From Bryobacteraceae bacterium (lineage in GTDB: Bacteria > Acidobacteriota > Terriglobia > Bryobacterales > Bryobacteraceae), in NCBI GenBank assembly GCA_947458745.1, contig CANGYQ010000007.1:124001-188000 (forward strand): a DNA stretch of 64,000 nucleotides, written 5' to 3'. The notes below the pieces were generated by a model, which ran no database searches, was not told where the DNA came from, and saw only the letters and a list, made by a program, of their open reading frames with translations. Made by a program: the position numbers and the translations under genes. Each line of letters starts with the position of its first letter. Within the stretch, counting starts at the first letter, position 1. Below, piece after piece: positions 34,727 through 43,250 of this stretch.

Positions 34727-36685
34727 CTAGGGCGCCAACAACACGAACGGCGCTACCTCCGCGCTATTGAACCGCATCAGGAATTGGCGCGCGGGCTGGT
34801 AGCCGGCGGAGGGCACGATTCCAGGCCGCAGCACCAAGCTTCGACGTACCGCGATCTGGCGCGCGGCCTGCTTCCACTCCGTACGGAAGCTACCCCATTC
34901 GGTTTCACCCGAGACCGAATCCGGCAATTCATCCACGGTGAGCCGCTCCGGGAGATGCCATTCGATGGATTCGCTGAAGCTAGTGGGGTGCACCACCAGC
35001 GGCTGGACCCGTTGCGGCTGGTTGACGTTGGGCATGCTGTCGTAGGTCATGGGCACGCTCTTCACCATCCACAACTTACCCTTCATCACTCGGGCATAGC
35101 CCGGGGCGCGAAAGCCCAGCGTCAGCCGGTGGCGGCGGCTGGTGGCGTCATAGTTGCGGGCGACATCGCGCAGTTCGACGCCCGGCATGACACGATTCAA
35201 GCGGGATTGCGTTAACTGCTGGTTCTTTCCTTGAGCCAACTCCCGGTCCAAGGCACCCGCATCAAACGCATCCTGTCCGGTGGAGATTTCCTCCAGGGTG
35301 CCGGCAATTGATCCATCCGCCTCCAGCGTGATGTCCCAACGGCGCTCCGTGTGACTCTGCTCCGGTGCCGCTTGCGGCATCTTCAGTAAGTCACCCCGTG
35401 CACCGGCCAGCACCAGCGCATACGCACCTTGTTCATGCACCGGCAGATACCCCAGTGGCACCACTTCATCGGTAGGGTCAAACAAGACCAACCGCCCCAA
35501 CTGGGGATGCACCACAGTTGCGGGCAACACCGGAGCATCGGGCATGGCAATGGCCAGAATGGCGTGGTTGAACTGCTGGGGTGAGGGCCAGTCCGGTTGC
35601 GTAAAGTAAGGGTCACCGGAGTAGATGGTCACCAGCCAGGATTCGATGCCCGCCACGCGCAACAGGGCCTTCATCAAATTGGCCTTGTCCTTACAGTCGC
35701 CGTAGCGCTTGGCCAGCACCTGGTCCGCCGAGTGGGGGACATAGCCGCCACCCTTGGAAAGATTGGTGGAGATGGCGACATAGCGGATGCCCTGGGCAAA
35801 CTCCGCCACCGCACGAACTCGCTCCCAGACCGTTGTCTTGCCCGACAACAGAGCCTTGGCTTGCGCCTCCACGGCCGGGGTCACTTCCGCGGCCGTCTCT
35901 CCCAGACGGCTCAGCCATTGCGAAAGATCCGGCCACGCCGCGAATGTCGCCAAGGCCGAACTGGTTTCTCCGGCTGGCGGCACCAAGCTAACCCGGATGC
36001 GGGGCACCAGTGAACCGATGGGAGGCGCACCGGGCTCCCGTTCGATCGGGGCCAGTTCCCGCATCTCCCAGGTGAAGGTCTCGCCGCTCACCCGGGGCTG
36101 GGCCGGAGCATTCGCATATCCTTTCGCCTCCGCCTTCCAGCCCGAGGGCACCGTTACCTGAAACCGGCTGAACAGATGGGGCTGCAAGTCCTGGAACGAG
36201 AAGGCGTACTGCGAGAACACTGTCTTTTCTTCCAGCACGGATTCAAAGCCGAACACGCCGCCCGGGTCGATCTCGCTCGTGGCACCCGCACCCGCGTAGC
36301 GAAAAGAAGAGTAAAGCTCATCAGAGTTCAGCGACTGTTCAACGATGTCCTTCTTGCCGTACTCGCGCGTCTTACCCGTCGGTTGGATCAGCCAGGCTTT
36401 CATCTCCCGGACTTTCGAATCTTTCGAGTCAAACGTGTTGCCCGCCCGGGCAGCGGCCTTGCCCTCCAACGTCAGCACCTTGATGACCACACGGGTGGTG
36501 GTGGTCTGCTTGCCGGATGCCTCCACCAGCACCTTCTCCTCATTCAGCAACACGACCGCTTTGGTTTGCGGCGGGTAAGCCGGATGGGGCTGGGCGGCGG
36601 CTTCGCGCAGCCAAGCGGGAACGTCAGCGGCGAATGACGTGGCCGCCAACGCCCAGCAGAGAAGGGCAAGCCCCGCGCGGCTCAT
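34727..36685 (-). CDS. Secreted DUF3857/transglutaminase-like protein, catalytic triad present
   Basis: 652 residues with a signal peptide (GLALLCWALAATSFAA). An N-terminal DUF3857 domain (about 40-240) precedes a transglutaminase-like papain-fold domain with Cys331 (RYGDCKDKANLM), His (FNHAILAI) and Asp (LFDPTDEV), so the triad is complete. The C-terminus is beta-rich. Proteins of this type are exported and may cleave or cross-link peptides; substrates are unknown. The ATG overlaps the stop of a paralogue by 4 bp (ATGA). Confidence 0.85.
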   Translation of the reverse strand: MSRAGLALLCWALAATSFAADVPAWLREAAAQPHPAYPPQTKAVVLLNEEKVLVEASGKQTTTTRVVIKVLTLEGKAAARAGNTFDSKDSKVREMKAWLIQPTGKTREYGKKDIVEQSLNSDELYSSFRYAGAGATSEIDPGGVFGFESVLEEKTVFSQYAFSFQDLQPHLFSRFQVTVPSGWKAEAKGYANAPAQPRVSGETFTWEMRELAPIEREPGAPPIGSLVPRIRVSLVPPAGETSSALATFAAWPDLSQWLSRLGETAAEVTPAVEAQAKALLSGKTTVWERVRAVAEFAQGIRYVAISTNLSKGGGYVPHSADQVLAKRYGDCKDKANLMKALLRVAGIESWLVTIYSGDPYFTQPDWPSPQQFNHAILAIAMPDAPVLPATVVHPQLGRLVLFDPTDEVVPLGYLPVHEQGAYALVLAGARGDLLKMPQAAPEQSHTERRWDITLEADGSIAGTLEEISTGQDAFDAGALDRELAQGKNQQLTQSRLNRVMPGVELRDVARNYDATSRRHRLTLGFRAPGYARVMKGKLWMVKSVPMTYDSMPNVNQPQRVQPLVVHPTSFSESIEWHLPERLTVDELPDSVSGETEWGSFRTEWKQAARQIAVRRSLVLRPGIVPSAGYQPARQFLMRFNSAEVAPFVLLAP

Positions 36686-38673
36686 TGAGCCCTCAACGTG
36701 AAGCTATGCGTATCCGAGTCATGGATGCGATTAAACGCGGACTTCAGCGCCGGGTAGGCGTCCGCATTGAAGCGGATCTGCCCGCCGTCGCCCCAGACAA
36801 ACCGCCGCGTCACCTTCAGCTCGCGCTTGGGTTGAGTAATGGAGGCCGTCATCTGATAGCTGCCCGCCTGGCCCAATTTGAAGGACCCGGGCACGTCTGG
36901 GCTTTCCAGCGCAAAACCTTCCGGCAACTCAATCACGATGTCGTCAGATTCCTGGTAGGCGTTCGGGAAGAAGATGGGGTGCAGCCGCGAGGCCTGGCTG
37001 AATAGGGCCGGCCGGCCATGGTGGAACAGCGACGGTTGAACGAACAGCCGCTTGCCGGTGCGTTGGGCGTAGCCCTCCATGCTGATGTTGAACTGCACCT
37101 TCAGCGCATCCCGCGTCGAGGTGGCATTCTCGATGGTCAAGTCAGTTACCTTGGCCCCGGGGAATCGCGCCTCCATCTCCTTCTTCTTCGTCTCTTCCCG
37201 TGAGCCGGCTGACTGATCCTCCAGCGCGATCTTCGCCTTGACGGCAGTGTGGCCGGAATAATGCATGGTCACCGTACCGGAGATCGCGCCTTCCGGGCTG
37301 AGTTTCAGGCGCATCTCGCGGCGCAGATGAGAGGCCGCGCTGGGAGTCACCGGCAGCACCACCAGGTGCGGCTCCTTATCCATCAATAGTGCGGGCTGGC
37401 CTTGCTCCCGCCAATCGAGCATGCCGGGTGCCAGATACGGATTTCCCGGGTTGTAGTAGAGAATATTCGCCCCGTCCTTCACGGCCACCTGTGAACGCTT
37501 CAGCAAGAATGGGTCCAGAAACTCGGGTCGCAGTACGCCGCCCCGGGCGGTGCTGGATCGCACGTAAGCCGGGTTCAGGCCGGCGGCCTGCGCCAGGGCG
37601 TAGAACAGGCCGATGATGTCCTCGCTGTTGCCCAGCTTATGCTTCAATGTGTCCGCCGAACTATAGTCCGCCTTGGACAGTTTCTTCACGTAGCGTTCGC
37701 GCTGTTCGCTGGTCATGGTGCCGGCGTTGTAATCTACGTTGCCGATCGAATTCTGGCAGAAGGTGGCCAGTGCCGTCGCCTTCTGCTCCACTGTTTGGGC
37801 CGCGGCGGTCAACTCGGCCGCCAGCGCCTTGATCTCGCCATTCACGCGGATATCGCGGCGGAACTGTTCGTGGATCTTCTGCCCCAACACCCGCCAGTAG
37901 GCGGGGCCCGTCTCCGGCAACGCCGCCGAATAGTAGACCAATATCCAAGCCTTGGCATCCTCTTCATCCGGCATCAAGGGCTCCTCGACAAAGGCGGGCA
38001 TATCCGTCAACGTCGCAAACATGTACCCTTCCCGCAAGCCACTGGCCTTGGCCGGAGCCCAGGGCGAATGGCGGCAGTTGAAGTTAAAGGAGCGCATATT
38101 AAAGGCCACATACTGGCTCGACATCGGCTTCACATAGTAGGTAATCTCCCAGGCCGGGATCTCCAACTGCGCCTCCAGCTTGGTGTACCGGGGCAAGTGG
38201 TTCGTGAAGGTCTCGGTGTATTGGTACTCAATGATCGCCCCCGCCGTCAGCCGCGGAAAGGTGAACTTTTTCTCCTTCAGATCCAGGCGGCCCTTCTTCA
38301 CCGCCGTGGAATCGAAGACCGCCGACCCGGGAATGTTAACGATGGAGCCATCGGGCAGGATCGTGCGCGCCTGGATATCAAAGATCGTCCAACCGGCCGA
38401 TGGAGAATACGGAATCGACACCTCGCCCCATTGCTTGACGCCACGCTCATTGTAGAGTTTGATCCGCTTGTAGTTGACCACGCGATGAGTCAGGCTCTGG
38501 CCACCCTCCAGGGCGTCACTCACCCAGGCCTCCCAAAACATCGCTTCCGCATCCGCATTGGGATCAAGCTTGGGCTTAGCCAGAGATAGCATCTCCGGCG
38601 TGACTGGTTTCCAATCCGCGCTAAGAGCCGAGGCGGCAGCCACCATGGTGAGTAAGACAATACGCGTAAGCAT
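36682..38673 (-). CDS. Secreted DUF3857/transglutaminase-like protein lacking the catalytic Cys
   Basis: 663 residues with a signal peptide (RIVLLTMVAAASALSA). The domain order is the same as in its downstream paralogue, but the active-site segment reads KLGNSEDIIGLFYALAQAAG, with Ser350 where the partner has Cys in GDCKD. It is probably a catalytically dead partner or an enzyme with a Ser nucleophile. It overlaps the active paralogue by 4 bp, so they are made together and likely form a complex. A 16-bp palindrome covers its start codon. Confidence 0.82.
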   Translation of the reverse strand: MLTRIVLLTMVAAASALSADWKPVTPEMLSLAKPKLDPNADAEAMFWEAWVSDALEGGQSLTHRVVNYKRIKLYNERGVKQWGEVSIPYSPSAGWTIFDIQARTILPDGSIVNIPGSAVFDSTAVKKGRLDLKEKKFTFPRLTAGAIIEYQYTETFTNHLPRYTKLEAQLEIPAWEITYYVKPMSSQYVAFNMRSFNFNCRHSPWAPAKASGLREGYMFATLTDMPAFVEEPLMPDEEDAKAWILVYYSAALPETGPAYWRVLGQKIHEQFRRDIRVNGEIKALAAELTAAAQTVEQKATALATFCQNSIGNVDYNAGTMTSEQRERYVKKLSKADYSSADTLKHKLGNSEDIIGLFYALAQAAGLNPAYVRSSTARGGVLRPEFLDPFLLKRSQVAVKDGANILYYNPGNPYLAPGMLDWREQGQPALLMDKEPHLVVLPVTPSAASHLRREMRLKLSPEGAISGTVTMHYSGHTAVKAKIALEDQSAGSREETKKKEMEARFPGAKVTDLTIENATSTRDALKVQFNISMEGYAQRTGKRLFVQPSLFHHGRPALFSQASRLHPIFFPNAYQESDDIVIELPEGFALESPDVPGSFKLGQAGSYQMTASITQPKRELKVTRRFVWGDGGQIRFNADAYPALKSAFNRIHDSDTHSFTLRAQ

Positions 38674-38685
38674 ACGTGTGTATGC
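38670..38685 (-). promoter_or_regulatory. Palindrome over the start codon of the DUF3857 pair
   Basis: GCATAC-GTGT-GTATGC is symmetric over 16 bp and includes the initiation ATG (complement of 38671-38673). In RNA it could hide the start codon; in DNA it could be an operator. No experiment distinguishes these. Confidence 0.4.
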
Positions 38686-38817
38686 GATCTTAGCAGAGCA
38701 AGAATCGATCGCGATGAGTTAAGCGCAAAGCAGGCGAGAAACGGGACATCCCGCCAAGCTATTATCCGCACGATGACGGTCACTCCGCGGCGCCAGCGGC
38801 GGTTGTGGCAATCGCGG

Positions 38818-39687
38818 CTAGAACCGGAACAGCACGATGGCAGCCACCGCAATGGCCAGCACGCCTTCCACCAACCCGACATTGACATTGCGGTCCCGGA
38901 CGATTTCTTCCGAAATGCGGGCATTAGGCAGCAAGGCCAGGTCCACCACCCAGCGCATGGCCATCAGCAGGACAAAGCCGGCGGCGGCGTCAAAGGCGAA
39001 ATAGCTCAGGTTGGTAGGCCAATCGACAAAGTCGCCGCTGGTGGCCTTCATCAGCAGTAACGACAGCGCCACCAGCATTAGGCCCAGCGGGATCCCCGCT
39101 GCAAAATTGCCTTGCTGGACTTGTTGGCCGACACTAAAGCCGGCCAGCATCTGGTAGGCCCGGCCAAAGATCAGCAGCACGATCAACGCCAGCACCAGAA
39201 AAACCGCCGACGTGATGACAGTGCCACCCGTCTGGCTAAGCGCTCCGGCAAAGGCCAGCGCCGTCGAAACATAGAGGCCGCATTCCACCACACCCGCAGC
39301 GAGATTGCGGCGCTCGATGATCTCTGTGGACGTGCGCACGCCGGGGATCAACAGACGCTCCAACAGCCAGTGCGCGAGAGCCAACGCGGCGATCCCCGCC
39401 AGTGACCAAGCCAGATCCACGCCCAGTGCGCGCAGCACGGCGTCGGACCCGGCGTCGGCGGGCAACCCTTCGGCGCGGGAGGCCCCCAGAAACACGATGA
39501 CGATCCCGGCATAGTAGCCCGCCACGGCCAATCCGAAGGCGGGGTTGTCCTTCGCCGTCAACTCCTGATCCATCGAATAGGGCGACAAAAAGTCCTTGGC
39601 AAACTTAGCAGCAATCAGCACCACCACGCCCAGGGCGACATGCGCCAACCCGAGCATCAGCGGCAGTGGTTCAAGTGAAATCGGCAT
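38818..39687 (-). CDS. Duplicated DUF350 membrane protein (YjfL-like)
   Basis: 289 residues with about eight membrane helices. DUF350-type units are repeated: NPAFGLAVAGYYAGIVIVFLG and ERRNLAAGVVECGLYVSTAL in the first half, GNFAAGIPLGLMLVALSLLL and RDRNVNVGLVEGVLAIAVA in the second. YjfL of E. coli (about 132 aa) has a single unit. This tandem form sits last in an operon with PspA, DUF4178 and DUF2170 genes, as a membrane component of an envelope-stress module. Confidence 0.85.
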   Translation of the reverse strand: MPISLEPLPLMLGLAHVALGVVVLIAAKFAKDFLSPYSMDQELTAKDNPAFGLAVAGYYAGIVIVFLGASRAEGLPADAGSDAVLRALGVDLAWSLAGIAALALAHWLLERLLIPGVRTSTEIIERRNLAAGVVECGLYVSTALAFAGALSQTGGTVITSAVFLVLALIVLLIFGRAYQMLAGFSVGQQVQQGNFAAGIPLGLMLVALSLLLMKATSGDFVDWPTNLSYFAFDAAAGFVLLMAMRWVVDLALLPNARISEEIVRDRNVNVGLVEGVLAIAVAAIVLFRF

Positions 39688-39714
39688 GAGTTGTCTTTTC
39701 CGGCCGGGAGACGC

Positions 39715-41232
39715 TTAGCGCCGTCCCCGGCCTCCGCCAAATGAGCGGCCCGAGGGACGCGAGCTGAACGTACCACGCGATTGATAGCGCGAGCTGGAAT
39801 ACGACCCGCGCGACTGGTACCGGGAATCGGAATAGCTTTTGTTGCCAAACGACGGCTTCTCACGTTCGCGGTAGAAGCCACCGCCGGAATTGCCCGTGTA
39901 GGAGCGGTTGCCGGAATTGAGCGTCGGACGGTTGGTCCGGAACGAATCCCGCGGCCCGTACCAGGTGTCGCCCCGGCGGCGCGCGCTGTCGTAAGCGTTG
40001 TAGTCGCCGATGGTGATGGGCGTGGTCATGCGCGGCTGCAACAGTTCCCGCATGATCAGGTATTGCGGCAGCCAACTCCACACACCGTTGTTCCAGGAGC
40101 CATAGGCATTCGCTTGGCCGGGCGGCGCGATATAGGCATAGGCCGGGGCCTGCACGACGCGTTCCGCTTCGGAATCATACTTGCCGGCCGGCTTGCGTTC
40201 CACCACCATGCCCGCATGCTGGTCCCGGTCGCGGCGCAGCCGGGCATCCAGTGGTTCCCACATTTCCTCCTGCGACACAACGCCGTTGGCCAGCGTCGCA
40301 TCCGGAAACTTCGTGCGGACAATCTTCACCTTCTCGCGGCCGCCATCCACTTCCAGCAGCAGCTTGTCCCAGTTGGTGTAGAGCTGACCGGCCAGTGTGT
40401 CAACAGCCTTGCTGTCGGTGGTCAGCTGCGCCTGGGTTTGGTCGAGACGGTCGGCAGCCTGGAACAGCGCACCGTAATCCAGGCCCTTGGGGCTGGGCTG
40501 AGCCGCGAGAGCACGCACGGCGGCAGACCCGGTCCAGGTGGCTTCGGCCGCGGCCTTGGTGGCCACCAGTGCCGCCACGCGGACTTCCAGATCGCTCTTC
40601 TTGGCGGGCCAATCGGCGAGGGCCTTGCGCGCCGCCGGCGCCACATCAAACGCGGCGATGGCGTCATGCGCCCGCTGCATCGCGGTCAGCCGCAAAGGCA
40701 GCTCCTTCTTATATCCGATCCAGCGTTGCGCTTCCTGGCGCAGTTGATCAGCATCGTTCACAGCCGCGGTGCGGTTGGCGTCCAACTCGCGCAGGCCGCG
40801 CTCCACCTGGTCGGTGTCGCTCCGCTTGTTGGCGGCAGCCAATGCCACCAGCGCCGAAAGACTCTGCTCCGCCGCGGCCAGCTTTGCTTGGTCGGCCTTC
40901 AGACGATTGGTCCAATCCGCGGCCTTCCCGGCAAACAGCTCCGGCTCTTCCCGCACCGCGCGGTCGAGGTAGGCGCGATGGCCCTCAAAAGTTGACTTAT
41001 CGTTGCTGATCTTACCGGAAGCGGCCTGGACCGAATCCCGCAGTTCACTCGGCAGATTGTCGAGACCGGCGGTGGCGATGATGCCCATCACCAGGATGAG
41101 GATGATCGCCAGCACTCCCAGGGTCTTCTTGCGAGCGGCCGCACGGATCAGCGGATCAACGGCCGGTGGCTGATAGCCCTTCGGGCGGTCACGCGGCGCA
41201 AGCGGAATATTCGATTGGTCAAACGCAGACAT
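39715..41232 (-). CDS. Membrane-anchored coiled-coil protein with Gly/Ser/Arg-rich C-terminus
   Basis: 505 residues. A cytoplasmic N-terminus (about 1-36) and one membrane helix (TLGVLAIILILVMGIIATAG) lead to a long helical, Ala/Leu/Lys/Asp-rich region (about 60-330). Then come an aromatic segment (YGSWNNGVWSWLPQYLIMREL) and a C-terminal tail of SYSSSRYQSRG-like repeats and FGGGRGRR. No DUF name was recognised. It lies between DUF4178 and DUF350 genes with 14- and 27-bp gaps, so it is an integral part of the PspA module and probably its periplasmic sensing or structural subunit. Confidence 0.7.
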   Translation of the reverse strand: MSAFDQSNIPLAPRDRPKGYQPPAVDPLIRAAARKKTLGVLAIILILVMGIIATAGLDNLPSELRDSVQAASGKISNDKSTFEGHRAYLDRAVREEPELFAGKAADWTNRLKADQAKLAAAEQSLSALVALAAANKRSDTDQVERGLRELDANRTAAVNDADQLRQEAQRWIGYKKELPLRLTAMQRAHDAIAAFDVAPAARKALADWPAKKSDLEVRVAALVATKAAAEATWTGSAAVRALAAQPSPKGLDYGALFQAADRLDQTQAQLTTDSKAVDTLAGQLYTNWDKLLLEVDGGREKVKIVRTKFPDATLANGVVSQEEMWEPLDARLRRDRDQHAGMVVERKPAGKYDSEAERVVQAPAYAYIAPPGQANAYGSWNNGVWSWLPQYLIMRELLQPRMTTPITIGDYNAYDSARRRGDTWYGPRDSFRTNRPTLNSGNRSYTGNSGGGFYREREKPSFGNKSYSDSRYQSRGSYSSSRYQSRGTFSSRPSGRSFGGGRGRR

Positions 41233-41245
41233 AGCGGGCCGCTCC

Positions 41246-41884
41246 TTAAGCGGCGCGGTAGACAGTGACGTCGGTGGGATTCACGCGGACCGCCAGCCGG
41301 ACATCAAACGGCTGGCCTTCCCATTTCTCAACACAGATCAGACGGGCGCTCTTGGGGTCACGGAACAGCCAACGATACAGGCCTTCGCCTTCGCCCGTCT
41401 CATTCTCAAAGAACCCCACTTCGCGGCTGGAGTGGTAGTTGAAGCGCTGGCCTTCGAACTCGATCATTTCGGCCTGGTCCTGCCGCTCGTCCAACTCCGC
41501 CAGGCGGTCCTCACTCAAACCCACGTCGGGAAGCGACAACCGGCGCGGATCGAACAGCCCCATCAGCTCCAACTGCGGATTGCTCTGGACTTCCAGATAA
41601 ACCCGGTTGCCACGAAAGTCGCCGCTCAGGTCGGTCCAGCGGCGGCGGTTGGCTTCATAGGCGCTGCGCCGGTCCACCGTAAAGTCGAGATCGGAAAAAT
41701 CGGCCGCCGCGCCCACAATCGAGATCGCGTCGCCCTTCCGGGCTTGAGCCAGGTTGACCGACGAATCGGCCAGGGCCTGCGGGGCAGCCGCGGAAATCGC
41801 CGGTTTGGGCGTTGGCTTGAACATCTGGAACAAGACAAATGCCAGCACCAAGCCCAGGACTGACAACAAAATAGTGGTGACCAT
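41246..41884 (-). CDS. DUF4178 protein
   Basis: 212 residues. One N-terminal membrane helix (TTILLSVLGLVLAFVLFQMF) is followed by a soluble domain with ARKGDAISIVG, RRSAYEANRRRWTDLSGDF and YRWLFRDPKSARLICVEKWE, which fits the DUF4178 pattern of a beta-rich domain ending in a W-x-G-x-x-F-like segment. DUF4178 genes are often found with DUF350 and PspA genes, as here. Its biochemical role is unknown. Confidence 0.65.
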   Translation of the reverse strand: MVTTILLSVLGLVLAFVLFQMFKPTPKPAISAAAPQALADSSVNLAQARKGDAISIVGAAADFSDLDFTVDRRSAYEANRRRWTDLSGDFRGNRVYLEVQSNPQLELMGLFDPRRLSLPDVGLSEDRLAELDERQDQAEMIEFEGQRFNYHSSREVGFFENETGEGEGLYRWLFRDPKSARLICVEKWEGQPFDVRLAVRVNPTDVTVYRAA

Positions 41885-41930
41885 GTGAATAAAAGGGCGC
41901 CGGAACCTTGGTCACCGGCGCCCGCGAATG

Positions 41931-42662
41931 CTAGGCTCCCGTGATCTGCTTCGGCATCGAAACGCTGAGCACGCGGTCGGCCCGGGCGGCCTTGAGGGCC
42001 GCCAGATCGTTGTCGATCGAGCCGCCTTCCAGCGCCTTAAACTCCGCTTCCAGACCAGCGTCAGTGCCGGTGATGGACAACTGCTCAAACGCCTTGGCCT
42101 TGGCTTCTTCCTTGGCCACGTTCTCTTCAAAGCTCCGCAGCGCGGCAAAGGCATTGTCCGCCTGGCCGACGCCCGAAAGCGCCTCGGCGACTTTGCGCTG
42201 AGCCGTGGCAGCGTTGCGGCGGGCAATCAAGGTGGTCGCGCTGCGTTCCGCCTCGTCGATCTTGCGCTTGATCTCGCCCACCTTCTGCTTCAGCGTCTCG
42301 CTGGCCGCGCGGGCGGCTTCCACGCCCGCCTTCATGGCGTTCACCTGCTGGTCGGCTTCGTTCTTGCGCGCCAGCGCCTTCTTGGCCAGTTCCTCATTGC
42401 CCGCATCCAGCGCCTGCCCGGCGCGCGCAAACCATTCCTGGCTCTGCGTGACGTACTTCTGATACTCCGCTTCCAGGCGGTTGTGGTTGCTCATGGCGGA
42501 GGCGGAGGCATTGATGGTCTTGCCCAGTTCCTCTTTCATGTCGCGCACGGTCTGCTTGACGGTGGCTTCAAAGGTGGCGTCTTCCACCACGTCCAGGCCG
42601 GAGTTTACCTGGCCCCGGACGACGCGTCCGCCGCGATTAAAAATGTCGGAAAAAAATCCCAT
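41931..42662 (-). CDS. PspA/IM30-family protein (YjfJ-like)
   Basis: 243 residues starting MGFFSDIFNRGGRVVRGQ, which matches the amphipathic membrane-binding start of PspA/Vipp1 family proteins. The rest is a long coiled coil (KQTVRDMKEELGKTINASAS, QSQEWFARAGQALDAGNEEL then AKKALARKNEADQQ). Family members form ESCRT-III-like oligomers that support damaged inner membranes. It is the second gene of the five-gene module, downstream of the DUF2170 gene, as yjfJ follows yjfI in E. coli. Confidence 0.88.
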   Translation of the reverse strand: MGFFSDIFNRGGRVVRGQVNSGLDVVEDATFEATVKQTVRDMKEELGKTINASASAMSNHNRLEAEYQKYVTQSQEWFARAGQALDAGNEELAKKALARKNEADQQVNAMKAGVEAARAASETLKQKVGEIKRKIDEAERSATTLIARRNAATAQRKVAEALSGVGQADNAFAALRSFEENVAKEEAKAKAFEQLSITGTDAGLEAEFKALEGGSIDNDLAALKAARADRVLSVSMPKQITGA

Positions 42663-42698
42663 ATGTATGCTCGCTTCTAGTCCGTATCTGCAGTTATT

Positions 42699-43118
42699 TT
42701 AGCTGGCCGTGACTGGCTCCAGCAGATCACGGGCCACCAGCAGGTCGGCCATCAGATAGCCGGCCAAGCTGAGGATGTCGTCCTGATCTTCCGGTCCCAT
42801 GTCCTGCAGCGTGCAGAAGTTGTTCAGCGTGATCGCGCTCATGCCCGGGGCCACGTGATAGAGCTGGAACGCCGAAGTAGAGATGCCGTTATGGGCATCC
42901 AGCATCTGGCGCATCATCTCGGACGTCAGGACGGTGTCCGGCAGCGTCGTCAGGTTCACCGTCATGTAGAGGATGTTGCCCTGCAGAACCACCTCAAAGG
43001 CAATACCGGTCTCGACGTCGCGAACGTGCAAGCAATCGCCCGCCGCGGCAGCGTCGTAGCCGTGATGGGCCAGAAGTTCGGAAACTTGAGTAATCGTGGG
43101 AGTTTCGGTACTGGTCAT
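42699..43118 (-). CDS. DUF2170 protein (YjfI-like)
   Basis: 139 residues from the ATG at 43118; the frame is open upstream but homology starts here. DUF2170-like features: AAGDCLHVRDVETGIAFEVV, DTVLTSEMMRQMLDAHNGIS, then LYHVAPGMSAITLNNF. It is the first gene of the module and 36 bp upstream of pspA. In E. coli yjfI the protein is of unknown function. A GTG 30 bp further upstream with AAAGGAG is an alternative start. Confidence 0.75.
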   Translation of the reverse strand: MTSTETPTITQVSELLAHHGYDAAAAGDCLHVRDVETGIAFEVVLQGNILYMTVNLTTLPDTVLTSEMMRQMLDAHNGISTSAFQLYHVAPGMSAITLNNFCTLQDMGPEDQDDILSLAGYLMADLLVARDLLEPVTAS

Positions 43119-43160
43119 ATATTTGTGGGTGCGGTTTGAGATTAGCACTCCTTTCACTAC

Positions 43161-43189
43161 TACGGAATGACGAGGAACCGCGTTCCGTA
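43161..43189. promoter_or_regulatory. Inverted repeat between the PspA module and a divergent hydrolase gene
   Basis: TACGGAA (43161-43167) and TTCCGTA (43183-43189) form a 7-bp inverted repeat with a 15-bp spacer, in the 132-bp divergent region. It is a candidate operator for either transcript. I found no sigma54-type GG-N10-GC element that would match E. coli psp regulation. Confidence 0.35.
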
Positions 43190-43250
43190 TTTCGGTGGCC
43201 AGCCGGCCGAATCCTGCCAGCCCGTGAATCGATCTGCCATAATCACTCCC

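Noticed and set aside
43119-43250. Sigma54 promoter for the PspA module
   Set aside because: No convincing GG-N10-GC element was found upstream of the DUF2170 gene.
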